This document shows positions 6,504 through 14,251 of a stretch of 18,688 nt of DNA, one piece after another. Every line of letters begins with the position of its first letter. Position 1 is the first letter of the stretch. A model generated the notes under the pieces. That model had not been told where the DNA came from, did not search any database, and saw nothing but the letters and a program-made list of their open reading frames with translations. The translations under genes were made by a program, and so were the position numbers. The DNA is from JBBDXA01 sp040902585 (lineage in GTDB: Bacteria > Planctomycetota > Phycisphaerae > Phycisphaerales > Phycisphaeraceae), in NCBI GenBank assembly GCA_040902585.1, contig JBBDXA010000183.1, positions 1 through 18,688 on the forward strand, in the 5' to 3' direction.

Positions 6504-7583
6504 ATGAATCGCGCCATTGCTGTTGCCACCTTCACGCTTCTCTCGCTGATCGCCGTCGGCGTTCTCAGCCCGGCGGCCACGGTCGCTGGTGAAGCGAAAC
6601 CACTCACGCTTGACGAGCAGTTGGATGAAATCATTCTTGAAGCGTTCAAGCCCGGCGTCGCCGAACCGTTCGAGAACGAAGACAACAAGCTCACGCAGGG
6701 GAAGATCGATCTGGGGCGAATGCTCTTCTACGAGCCGCGCCTGTCGAAGAACCAGCAGATCTCCTGCAACTCGTGTCACCAGCTCGATAAGTACGGCGTC
6801 GATGGCACCGCAGTATCCACCGGTCACAAGAATCAGAAGGGCGGTCGCAACGCGCCGACGGTCTACAACGCCGCCGGTCACTTCGCGCAGTTCTGGGACG
6901 GCCGCGCGGAGACGGTGGAGGAGCAGGCCAAGGGTCCCGTGCTGAACCCGATCGAAATGGCGATGCCTTCGCCCGAACATGTGCTGAAAGTGCTCCACTC
7001 AATCCCCGGCTATGAGGATCTTTTTCGCAAGGCGTTTCCCGATGAGAAGAACCCGGTCACTTACGACAACCTGGGCAAGGCGATCGGTGCCTTCGAGCGC
7101 AAGCTTGTCACGCCTTCGCGGTTTGATGCCTTCATCAACGGCGACCGCAAAGCCCTGACCGATTCCGAGAAGCAGGGCATGATCACGTTCGTCAACACCG
7201 GTTGCATCGCCTGCCACAGCGGGCCGGTGCTGGGCGGCAAGATGTTCCAGAAGCTCGGCCTGGTCACAGCCTGGCCTCACCTGAAAGACCTTGGCCGCTT
7301 TGAGGTCACCAAGAAGGCCGGCGACAGGTACGTCTTCAAGGTGCCGAGCCTTCGCAACATTGCCCGGACGGGGCCGTATCTTCACGATGGCACGATTCAA
7401 AGCCTTGATGTGCAGGTTCGCCTGATGGCGCGGCACCAGCTCTCGAAGGAGCTGACCGACGACGAAGTGAAAGCAATCGTGACATTTCTCAATGTTCTGA
7501 CGGGTGAACTTCCCACGGAGTACATTCGCAAGCCGAAGCTGCCTGAAAGCGGACCTGACACCCCTGAACCGATCCACGACTGA
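6504..7583 (+). CDS. Di-haem cytochrome c peroxidase (CcpA/MauG family)
   Basis: This exported 359-residue enzyme would reduce hydrogen peroxide to water using electrons from small c-type cytochromes in the periplasm. A signal peptide (MNRAIAVATFTLLSLIAVGV, cleavage near residue 28) is followed by two haem-binding CxxCH motifs, C88-N-S-C-H92 and C234-I-A-C-H238, the spacing expected of bacterial di-haem peroxidases. Other family marks are LGRMLFYEPRLS before the first haem, FWDGRAETVEEQA, NPIEMAMP, KVPSLRNIARTGPYLHDG and the closing DDEVKAIVTFL helix. MauG-type enzymes with other substrates share this plan and cannot be excluded. Haem attachment needs a cytochrome c maturation system not present in the window. 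No partner gene adjoins it. Confidence 0.93.
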   Translation: MNRAIAVATFTLLSLIAVGVLSPAATVAGEAKPLTLDEQLDEIILEAFKPGVAEPFENEDNKLTQGKIDLGRMLFYEPRLSKNQQISCNSCHQLDKYGVDGTAVSTGHKNQKGGRNAPTVYNAAGHFAQFWDGRAETVEEQAKGPVLNPIEMAMPSPEHVLKVLHSIPGYEDLFRKAFPDEKNPVTYDNLGKAIGAFERKLVTPSRFDAFINGDRKALTDSEKQGMITFVNTGCIACHSGPVLGGKMFQKLGLVTAWPHLKDLGRFEVTKKAGDRYVFKVPSLRNIARTGPYLHDGTIQSLDVQVRLMARHQLSKELTDDEVKAIVTFLNVLTGELPTEYIRKPKLPESGPDTPEPIHD

Positions 7584-7605
7584 AGCGAGCCGATCCGATC
7601 GATCT

Positions 7606-7635
7606 CAAACTCCTTCGCCAACGGGAGGGAGTTTG
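7606..7635 (+). terminator. Possible terminator hairpin after the peroxidase gene
   Basis: CAAACTCC (7606-7613) pairs perfectly with GGAGTTTG (7628-7635) around a 14-nt loop, 22 nt after the peroxidase stop. No U-run follows, so it may be a weak terminator or a 3'-end stabilising stem. Confidence 0.4.
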
Positions 7636-7680
7636 CTGCGTGGTCACTGGGTCGCGATATTCGATCCGGTTTGAAGCGAG

Positions 7681-7686
7681 TAGAAT
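7681..7686 (+). promoter_or_regulatory. Candidate -10 box (TAGAAT)
   Basis: TAGAAT stands 7 nt before an ATG at 7694 that opens a 15-codon reading frame, and about 100 nt before the coiled-coil gene. It may be the promoter of that gene, giving a leader of about 90 nt. A second possible -10, TATGAT, lies at 7737-7742. Neither has a clear -35. Confidence 0.35.
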
Positions 7687-7693
7687 AATCCGC

Positions 7694-7741
7694 ATGCGTA
7701 CCATGTTGATTCTGATGTCCGACGTGAATGGGTTAGTATGA
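7694..7741 (+). CDS. Possible 15-residue leaderless small ORF / leader peptide
   Basis: An ATG placed 7 nt after TAGAAT opens MRTMLILMSDVNGLV and stops at TGA, 40 nt before the coiled-coil gene. There is no Shine-Dalgarno sequence. The only support is its position relative to the -10-like box, matching the leaderless pattern at three other genes. It could be a chance ORF; it has no family. Confidence 0.22.
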   Translation: MRTMLILMSDVNGLV

Positions 7742-7781
7742 TCCTGTTCTGAAACGTCAGCCGCACATTGGAGACGCCGTC

Positions 7782-8957
7782 ATGCGTACACTCCGCCCTG
7801 TCGTGCTTTCATCTAAATTGATGCTCGCATTTGTTCTGCTTTCATCTCCTGCGCTGGCCGGGCCTGAACTGGACCGCGCTCGCCGCAACACGGCCGTTGC
7901 CCGCGCCGTACTCGATGGCGCGGAGCGCAAGCTGCGCGCCGCCGAGGCCGAGCAGGATCGCCTGCGATTGGAAGTGGATCGCCTGCGCGATCGAAGGCGA
8001 GATGCCGAGCGCAAGGTGGATGATCTGCGCGATGAACAGCGAGCCTTGCCCAATCGCATCCGCGATCTTGAAGACAAGCTGCCGCGCCTGGGCAGGGATT
8101 TAGACGATGCTCAGCGCGATCTGGATCGCGAACTCAAACCTTTGAAAGACGCCATCGACCGCGAGAAGGCGGCTGCGGTGAAGGTGCGCGAACAGCGCGA
8201 GGTGTATCATCGCCTCTTCGAGAAGAGCACGGTTTACCTTGACGCCCTGGCCGCAGCCGAAGCGGCGGTGAGACGAGAGGCGGAACTCGCCGAAGCCGTG
8301 AAGGCCCGCGTGCATGCGACCAGTGCGTACCAGGCGGCGATCAGCAAATACAACGCCGCCCGCGCGAAGCTCGATGCACTCAAGGGCAAGCCGAATGCTG
8401 AACTCGCCGATCGAGCGGCAGCGGCGACGGCTGTGATCGAGACCGAGAAAATCACTTCGCGGATGGAAAGCGATGCGGATGGCTCTGACCCCCAGCTTGC
8501 CGAGGCGCGGACGACCGTGAAGAGAACGGACGCGGCTTTTAAGTCGCTCATCGCGGAGTTCGAATCGGGTCTGCCGAAGGAACCAGCGATGGCTGATGCA
8601 TTGACGGAACATGATGCAGCCTTGCGTGAGTCCAAACGGCTGGAAACGATTGCCCGCCGTTCACAAGACAAGGTCCGCACGCTGACGCAGCAGATCGACG
8701 GGACAAAAGGCGAAGTCCGCACGCTCAAGAGCCGCATCGATGACTTCGACAAGTTCATCGCAGCCGCCAAGCGCGATGTCGATGCGGTGGTGGCGGATCT
8801 GGATCGGGCCCAGCGTGCGGCCACGGCGACGGCCTCGGACATGACCCGCCTGCGACGCGATGTGGACCTGGCGCAGCGGCGCTACGACGACGCCCGGCGG
8901 TTCGAATCCGTCGCCGCCCAGCGCGACGCGGCGAACGAGAAGAGCAAGTCAAAGTGA
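7782..8957 (+). CDS. Exported long coiled-coil protein of unknown function
   Basis: I do not recognise the family. This 391-residue protein opens with a signal peptide (hydrophobic LMLAFVLLSSPALA, cleavage likely after A26). Nearly the whole remainder is Ala/Arg/Glu/Asp/Lys-rich heptad sequence of the kind that forms long coiled coils (for example AEAEQDRLRLEVDRLRDRR at about 49-67), with few Pro or Gly. There is no C-terminal anchor or enzymatic motif; the end is Lys/Ser-rich. The start is well set: GGAG at 7770-7773, 8 nt before the ATG. An SMC-like resemblance is only compositional. A periplasmic structural or spacer role is possible. Flanking genes give no functional hint. Confidence 0.8.
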   Translation: MRTLRPVVLSSKLMLAFVLLSSPALAGPELDRARRNTAVARAVLDGAERKLRAAEAEQDRLRLEVDRLRDRRRDAERKVDDLRDEQRALPNRIRDLEDKLPRLGRDLDDAQRDLDRELKPLKDAIDREKAAAVKVREQREVYHRLFEKSTVYLDALAAAEAAVRREAELAEAVKARVHATSAYQAAISKYNAARAKLDALKGKPNAELADRAAAATAVIETEKITSRMESDADGSDPQLAEARTTVKRTDAAFKSLIAEFESGLPKEPAMADALTEHDAALRESKRLETIARRSQDKVRTLTQQIDGTKGEVRTLKSRIDDFDKFIAAAKRDVDAVVADLDRAQRAATATASDMTRLRRDVDLAQRRYDDARRFESVAAQRDAANEKSKSK

Positions 8958-8972
8958 TGGCACGTAGAAGGG

Positions 8973-8984
8973 CTCCGCGCGGAG
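8973..8984. promoter_or_regulatory. 12-bp perfect palindrome upstream of the C39-like gene
   Basis: CTCCGCGCGGAG is a loopless perfect palindrome 15 nt after the coiled-coil stop and 14 nt before the TAGAAT box at 8999. The position, overlapping where a -35 would sit, suits an operator. It is GC-only apart from its ends, so chance is possible. Confidence 0.3.
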
Positions 8985-8998
8985 TCTGTACTCTTCGC

Positions 8999-9004
8999 TA
9001 GAAT
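8999..9004 (+). promoter_or_regulatory. Candidate -10 box (TAGAAT) for a leaderless C39-like mRNA
   Basis: TAGAAT is followed by 6 nt and then GTG at 9011. No Shine-Dalgarno sequence precedes the GTG, so a transcript would begin at or near the start codon. Confidence 0.45.
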
Positions 9005-9010
9005 CCTCGC

Positions 9011-9721
9011 GTGACCAGGACGCTGATCCCCTTCAAAATGACCGTCCAACCGGACTATGTGACGTGCGGCCCGAGCGCGCTGCATGCGGTGTACCGGTTC
9101 TGGGGCCGCGAGCAGCCGCTGCAAGGAGTGATTGGCCAGGTGCAGTCCGTGCCCGGAGGCGGGACGGCCGCGGTGATGCTCGCCCTGCACGCCCAGGCCT
9201 TCGGATTCGACTCGACGATCTACACCTGCTCGCTTCCGATGTTCGATCCGTCGTGGTTCCTCCCGGGTGCGCCACCCATGCGCGATCGTCTTCTGGAGCA
9301 GGCCCGCCTGAAGCAGCTCGAGCCCAAGAGTCAGATGGTGAGCCGGGCTTACGTGGACTACCTCGATCGCGGCGGCAACGTGCGCATGGAAGACCTGACG
9401 GTGTCGCTGCTGGCGGAGCACCTGGAAGCGGGCACGCCCCTGATCATGGGGCTCAGCGCGACCTGGCTATACCGCTGCATGCGCGACAGGCAGCAGGACA
9501 TGATGCGCGATGACATCGCCGGTGAGCCCACGGGACACTTCGTCGTCGTTCACGGCATTGACACCGCGGCGAGGAAGGCGTGGGTGGCCGACCCCTTCTG
9601 CCATAAGCCCTGGCCGGGCAGTCATCATTATGAAGTGGATGCGGATCGACTGATCGCGTCGATGTTGCTGGGCGTGGCGACTTACGATGCGAAATTGCTG
9701 GTGATCAAACCCCGCTCCTGA
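9011..9721 (+). CDS. C39-like papain-fold cysteine peptidase domain protein
   Basis: This 236-residue protein has the elements of the peptidase C39/papain-like fold: Q13 six residues before C19 in TCGPSAL, H176 in GHFVVVHGID and D194 in WVADPF. These give the oxyanion Gln, nucleophile, His and Asp in the right order. It has no signal peptide, membrane segment or transporter domain, so it is not a bacteriocin-processing ABC protein; stand-alone C39-like proteins are often uncharacterised. A GTG start at 9011 is chosen for its position after TAGAAT; an internal ATG at 9038 would remove nine residues but keep Q13 and C19. It converges on the kinase gene with only 10 nt between stops. Fold confident, substrate unknown. 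Confidence 0.78.
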   Translation: MTRTLIPFKMTVQPDYVTCGPSALHAVYRFWGREQPLQGVIGQVQSVPGGGTAAVMLALHAQAFGFDSTIYTCSLPMFDPSWFLPGAPPMRDRLLEQARLKQLEPKSQMVSRAYVDYLDRGGNVRMEDLTVSLLAEHLEAGTPLIMGLSATWLYRCMRDRQQDMMRDDIAGEPTGHFVVVHGIDTAARKAWVADPFCHKPWPGSHHYEVDADRLIASMLLGVATYDAKLLVIKPRS

Positions 9722-9731
9722 CCGCGCGGCG

Positions 9732-12700
9732 TCAGGGCGAGCGCAACTTGCGCCGCGCCTGCAGGGCGTCGAACGTGCGCCGGAGACTTTCGATTGAATG
9801 CTTGCGCACCGTTCCGGTCTCGTCGATAAACGACGCGGCGTTGACCTCGGCAGTGAGCAATAGTTCGTCGATCGACAAAGGCGTGGCGACCAGCGGCCAG
9901 ATAGACACTTCGTCGCCCGCCGCCACGATAAGCCGTTTGCCGTCGGGGCTGAAGGAAGCAAACTGGCAGTCGTATCGGTGCCCGTGAAAACTGGCAACCA
10001 GGTCGCCGGAGTCGGCAGTCCATATATTGGCGCGGCCGCTCTGATCGCAACTGGCGATGTACCGGCCCGTGTGATCGAAGGCTACGCTCACGACCCGCGC
10101 CTGATGACTGATCAGGATGGTCTTGGGCTCGCCGGTGCGGGCATCCCAGACGCGGACGCCGTTGCCGCCGGCGGTTGCGATCTGGCTGCCGGTGCGGTTG
10201 AAGGCGAGGGCCGTGACTGTCTCGTCGTGTTCCATCGATCGAGCCTTGGGCCGGCCATCCTTGACGTCATGAAGCTGGACATGGTTGTCCGTACGGGTCA
10301 ACGCGAAACAGTCGTTCGCAGGGCTCCATACGACAGCCGAGTTCCTCCAGGACAGCGAATGGGACCTGGACATGCTGACAATCCAGCGGCCCGCTCGCAA
10401 GTCCAGCAGATGGATACTCGGGCCGGTGATTAACAATCGCTGATCATCCGGACTGAACTGCACGCGCCCGCTGTCAGCAATGGCGACATCGGGCGCGGCA
10501 GGCTTGGCGGTGATGGCATCGATCATCCGCACGATGCACTGGCGTGGTCCGGGAACATCGCCTTCGGCATTGAGCGTACACGACAAGGCGATCCGATCGC
10601 CGGCGTGATTCATGGCCGCTTGTTCGACCTTCGCATCAGCGAACTTCAACTCGATCGCCTGCGGTTCGCCTTGCCCCAGCGTCCACAATCGCGCGCCGTC
10701 GCGGCAGACCGTGAGCACGCGCTTCTGATCCCGGCTCATGTGCGCGGAGGACGGTCGATGCGGATGCCTGAGCGTGTAAAGAGCCTTGCCGGTCGCTGCG
10801 TCCCACAGGCGGACAGTCTTGTCCCAGCTTGCGGTCAGCACCTTGTTCCCGTCCTCGCTGACCTCCATGACATTGATCAGGCCGGGGATGAGTCCCGGCG
10901 GCACGGAGGATCCCAGCGCAAACGGCGAGGGCCAATCGTCATCGACGGGCAGCCGCGGCGTCGGCGCTGGATTGCCGGGCGCGACCTGGCCGGGGAAGTT
11001 GGGATCCAGCAAGTCGAAGGTATTGGGCTTTGGGCGCGGCTCGGTGTCATCGGGCAGCAGATTCTCTAGATCAGGTGTGCGGGTGCGTTTCGGGCCGGTG
11101 CGAATGCCGCCCGTGGGGAGGAAGTTCGGATCAGGCGGAAGGTGATGCGACAGCCGCAAGAGCGGACGCATTTCATCATCCAGGCCCAGGACGCGGACCA
11201 CGCCGTCGGAGGTGACAGCGACGATCGCATCCTCGTAGAAACAGAGATCGATGATCGTCCTGTCGAATTGCAGGGTGCAGAAGGAGGAGGTCGCATCGCC
11301 ATAGGCGCGGAGCGACAGGAATCGATGATTAAACGCCGTGGCACCGAGTTGTCCGCCGGGTGCGAGTTGGTAACCGTGATAGCTGGTGGCGCTGTATTCC
11401 TGGTGGATGGCGGTGGTGCGTTCAGTTCCCTTGAGGGTGTCGATCAGCACCACGTCCAGCGTGGCGTACAACGACGGGGATGGAGCGGTCGGGGGCGGCG
11501 CGCAGACCGCAGCCAGCGTGTGGGACTTCAGATCGAAATCCAGGTGCCTGACCTCACCGGGCATCGGCAGGCCCGCGCCGATCGGTGCCAGCGTTCTGGC
11601 GTCGAGCAACCACAAGTCGCCTTTCCAATCGACCAGTGCGAGCTGCGCGCTGTCAGGGCTGAATCTCGCGTTGCGAATGAAATTCCCCAGCTTCGGCTCG
11701 TTGATCTCCTCGCCGCTTTGCCCATTCCACAGGTGTGTCACGTATGCTGAATCGATGGTGAGCAGCCGGCTTCCGTCGGGGCTCAGTTGTGGCTTCACGG
11801 AAGAATCCCTGCATGGGACCTCGCGGATCAGCGTGCCGTTCCTGGCGTCGATCAGGCGGGCGACGTTGCCATAGTTCGTCAGCACGGCGCGCGATCCGTC
11901 GTCGCTGAGCGTGATTCTCTGCATGACCGGACTGTGCGGCACCGGGTCGATACGAGCCTTGCCGGTCCTGGCGTCAAGCACCTGGTAGCTGCCGTCCTTA
12001 AGCAGTACGGCCAGTGAAGAGGCATCGCCCGTGAGCGCGATGTCATTGAAGACGAGGGAATCCTCAAAGGGCACGACGATCTTCTTGCCGGTCTTGGCAT
12101 CAAAGAGCAGGCCGTCGATTGCCGAAGTGAGGAAGACATACCGACCATCGCGTGAATGCGAAACCCATTCGGCGAAATAATCGCTGATCGCCAGCCAGCG
12201 CAGGGTCGGCGTCTGGCCCAGTGCCGCTCCCATGCGCAGCCGATGCGAAGGATCAGGCTCCGCGGACTGAAGGTCCGTCTTCATGGCCTCGGCGAACCAG
12301 AGCGTGGCGCGAGGAAGATCGGTCGGTGCTGCCTGCGACGCCTTTTCCAACTGAAACTTTTCAAGCCGATCCTGACTGAGGCGGAAGTGTTCCTCCGCCT
12401 TCTGCCTGGCATTCTCGGCCTCGCCCTTGAGCTTGTTGGCCAGGTCGCGCTGCTCGGTGGCTTCATTGCGCAGACTTCGCTCGTAGAGAATCAGCAAGGT
12501 GCTGACCGCAAGCAGAGCGGCGAGCACAGCGACGGCGATGCGCGTCGTGTGGACACGCTGCTGTCGCTTGCGCTCCTGCCGCCGCGCGTCGAGCGTACGA
12601 ATGCGAACGGCCAGTTCCGATGCGCTCTTGAGGCGTTCGTCCATGTTGCCCGCGACGGCCGCGGCGATGTCCCCGCGCAGAATCGGATCCTCGATCTGCG

Positions 12701-14090
12701 TTTCCCAGCCGTGCGCCAGCGGTCGAGAAAGATCACCGACCACCATCTGGTAGAGCAGCACGCCCAGTGCGAAGATATCGCCCTGCACGGTGAAAGGTTT
12801 GCCGGTGAGCAGCTCGGGCGGCGCGTAGAGTCGAGTGCCGGTGCGGCTGGACTCGTTGTCCATCATCGTTTCGGTGAACCCGGTCATCGTGATGTTGCGT
12901 GCTTCAAGCTCCGACATGTCACCGATCATGCCGATGCCGAAGTCCGCCAGGACAGGTCGGGGGTTGGTGCCTTCGATTCGGATGAGGACATTGGCGGGCT
13001 TGACATCTTTATGCAGGACGCCGACGGAGTGCGCCGCCGCCAAGGCATCGGCAATGCCTGCGACAATGTCGATGCGGTCCTGCATCGGCACCTTCGCAAT
13101 GCCGCCCTGACGCTGAGCCCAGTCCTTCAAGTCGCCTTCGGGACTATACGCGCTCTCCAGAAAGAAGGGCGGCTGATCGAGCCGCACGTCATACAGCCGG
13201 ACGATGTCATCGCGCGTCCCCAGCGCTTCGCGCAGAAGGCGGAAAAGCGTCATCTCGCGTTTGAAGGATCGCAGGCGATCGGGGTCGTAGCAGAACTTGA
13301 AGACGCGCGATTCCTTGGTGCGATGATGCCGCGCCAGCCAGACTTCGCCGAAGCCGCCTTCGCCGAGCTTCTTTTCGAGCTTCCATCCTTCGCGGCTGGG
13401 CACATCAAGTCCCGCGCCCGGACGCCAGCCCAGCAACTCTTCCTCGCCCGGTCGAACCGCGCGGCGAGCCTTGCCCGAGTCAGGCGGTTCCTTGAGTGGG
13501 GCGATGCCGACCGCGCCGACTTCAAACACATCCATCGGCTCATCCGCGCCCTTAAAAAGGTACGGCCCGTGCGCCAGCCATTTCACTTCCGGCACCGCTT
13601 CGCCGTTGACCGGCGGATGCTCGCGGATGTACTGCCGGGCATCATCGAAGAGCGTGCGCGACATGAGAATCTGCCCGGGCACCGCCAGGTCCATGATGCG
13701 GGCGGCGATGTCCGCCGCCAGACCGACGATCTTCGGCAGGCCCGTTGCCTCTTCCTTTTCGAGTTCAGAGACCTGGCCGATGTGCAGGCCGATGCGGACG
13801 CGCGCCGGTTCAGGGTCCCACGTTTCATGACTCAGGACATACTGAAACCGCAGGGCTGCGCGCACGGCATCGCTTGTGGTCTCAAACTTCGCGAGGAAGC
13901 CGTCGCCCGTGTCTTTGATTGTGACTGCACCGGGAATGGTGGCGAGAATGTCCTTGAAGAGATGATCGTGCTTTGAAATAATCTTCGCGTAGGTGGAGGC
14001 ACCGAGCCTGGTCTTCAGGTCCACCGATCCAGCCAGGTCGGTGAACATGAGCACGACGAGCTTCGTGTTGGGTTCGTCGGAGATGAGCAT
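9732..14090 (-). CDS. Cyclase-homology / Ser-Thr protein kinase / TM / double WD40 protein
   Basis: This 1452-residue protein joins several modules. Residues 1-200 form a class III nucleotide cyclase homology domain with metal Asp D18 (FTDLAG) and D63 (TGDGF), K59 and R131, but K120 and D127 where Asp/Thr and Asn are usual. Residues 235-500 are a Ser/Thr kinase: glycine loop GEGGFGEVW at 243-251, K265, E279, HKD (H360, D362) with N367, D383-F-G and APPE ending at 426; the catalytic set is complete. One membrane helix follows at about 518-536, then a coiled coil, then WD40 repeats in two blocks (about 625-975 and 1070-1425) split by a Pro-rich linker at about 984-1066. The kinase should be cytoplasmic and the WD40 part across the membrane, perhaps as sensor or scaffold. 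The ATG at 14090 has GAGG just upstream and TACAAT near it. Kinase and WD40 calls are firm; cyclase activity is uncertain. Confidence 0.93.
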   Translation of the reverse strand: MLISDEPNTKLVVLMFTDLAGSVDLKTRLGASTYAKIISKHDHLFKDILATIPGAVTIKDTGDGFLAKFETTSDAVRAALRFQYVLSHETWDPEPARVRIGLHIGQVSELEKEEATGLPKIVGLAADIAARIMDLAVPGQILMSRTLFDDARQYIREHPPVNGEAVPEVKWLAHGPYLFKGADEPMDVFEVGAVGIAPLKEPPDSGKARRAVRPGEEELLGWRPGAGLDVPSREGWKLEKKLGEGGFGEVWLARHHRTKESRVFKFCYDPDRLRSFKREMTLFRLLREALGTRDDIVRLYDVRLDQPPFFLESAYSPEGDLKDWAQRQGGIAKVPMQDRIDIVAGIADALAAAHSVGVLHKDVKPANVLIRIEGTNPRPVLADFGIGMIGDMSELEARNITMTGFTETMMDNESSRTGTRLYAPPELLTGKPFTVQGDIFALGVLLYQMVVGDLSRPLAHGWETQIEDPILRGDIAAAVAGNMDERLKSASELAVRIRTLDARRQERKRQQRVHTTRIAVAVLAALLAVSTLLILYERSLRNEATEQRDLANKLKGEAENARQKAEEHFRLSQDRLEKFQLEKASQAAPTDLPRATLWFAEAMKTDLQSAEPDPSHRLRMGAALGQTPTLRWLAISDYFAEWVSHSRDGRYVFLTSAIDGLLFDAKTGKKIVVPFEDSLVFNDIALTGDASSLAVLLKDGSYQVLDARTGKARIDPVPHSPVMQRITLSDDGSRAVLTNYGNVARLIDARNGTLIREVPCRDSSVKPQLSPDGSRLLTIDSAYVTHLWNGQSGEEINEPKLGNFIRNARFSPDSAQLALVDWKGDLWLLDARTLAPIGAGLPMPGEVRHLDFDLKSHTLAAVCAPPPTAPSPSLYATLDVVLIDTLKGTERTTAIHQEYSATSYHGYQLAPGGQLGATAFNHRFLSLRAYGDATSSFCTLQFDRTIIDLCFYEDAIVAVTSDGVVRVLGLDDEMRPLLRLSHHLPPDPNFLPTGGIRTGPKRTRTPDLENLLPDDTEPRPKPNTFDLLDPNFPGQVAPGNPAPTPRLPVDDDWPSPFALGSSVPPGLIPGLINVMEVSEDGNKVLTASWDKTVRLWDAATGKALYTLRHPHRPSSAHMSRDQKRVLTVCRDGARLWTLGQGEPQAIELKFADAKVEQAAMNHAGDRIALSCTLNAEGDVPGPRQCIVRMIDAITAKPAAPDVAIADSGRVQFSPDDQRLLITGPSIHLLDLRAGRWIVSMSRSHSLSWRNSAVVWSPANDCFALTRTDNHVQLHDVKDGRPKARSMEHDETVTALAFNRTGSQIATAGGNGVRVWDARTGEPKTILISHQARVVSVAFDHTGRYIASCDQSGRANIWTADSGDLVASFHGHRYDCQFASFSPDGKRLIVAAGDEVSIWPLVATPLSIDELLLTAEVNAASFIDETGTVRKHSIESLRRTFDALQARRKLRSP

Positions 14091-14110
14091 GAGCCTCGGT
14101 CCTCGCCCTG

Positions 14111-14116
14111 ATTGTA
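14111..14116 (-). promoter_or_regulatory. Candidate -10 box (TACAAT) for the kinase gene
   Basis: On the minus strand TACAAT lies 20 nt before the ATG at 14090, which would leave a leader of about 13 nt carrying a GAGG Shine-Dalgarno-like element. The expected -35 position falls in the inverted arm of the heptamer repeat and has no consensus match. Confidence 0.45.
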
Positions 14117-14130
14117 CGGCATGAAGAGCG

Positions 14131-14235
14131 ATCAGCTATGACCTTTCAGCCATCAGCTTGGGGCCATCAATGTTTTCCCTCAAAGTGTGGGGCTGATAGC
14201 TCATAGCTCATAGCTGATAGCTCATAGCCCATAGC
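14131..14235. repeat. Heptamer tandem array with an inverted arm
   Basis: Six tandem 7-bp units run from 14194 to 14235: TGATAGC, TCATAGC, TCATAGC, TGATAGC, TCATAGC, CCATAGC. ATCAGCTATGA at 14131-14141 is a perfect 11-bp inverted match to TCATAGCTGAT at 14208-14218, so the two could pair across a 66-nt loop. The array fills most of the gap between the divergent kinase and deacetylase starts and reaches to within 4 nt of the deacetylase -10-like box. Confidence 0.85.
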
Positions 14236-14238
14236 TGG

Positions 14239-14244
14239 TATCGT
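14239..14244 (+). promoter_or_regulatory. Candidate -10 box (TATCGT) for a leaderless deacetylase mRNA
   Basis: TATCGT is followed by 7 nt and the ATG at 14252, with no Shine-Dalgarno sequence. Box and spacing are identical to those before the nucleotidase gene at 5246. The heptamer array occupies the place of the -35. Confidence 0.4.
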
Positions 14245-14251
14245 GCTCCGC

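Noticed and set aside
12156..13976. 606-codon open frame on the plus strand across the kinase gene
   Set aside because: It is fully antisense to the kinase and WD40 coding region, is Arg/His/Gln-rich and has no recognisable fold.
14194..14235. CRISPR-like array
   Set aside because: The units are 7 bp with no spacers, so this is a tandem microsatellite-type array.
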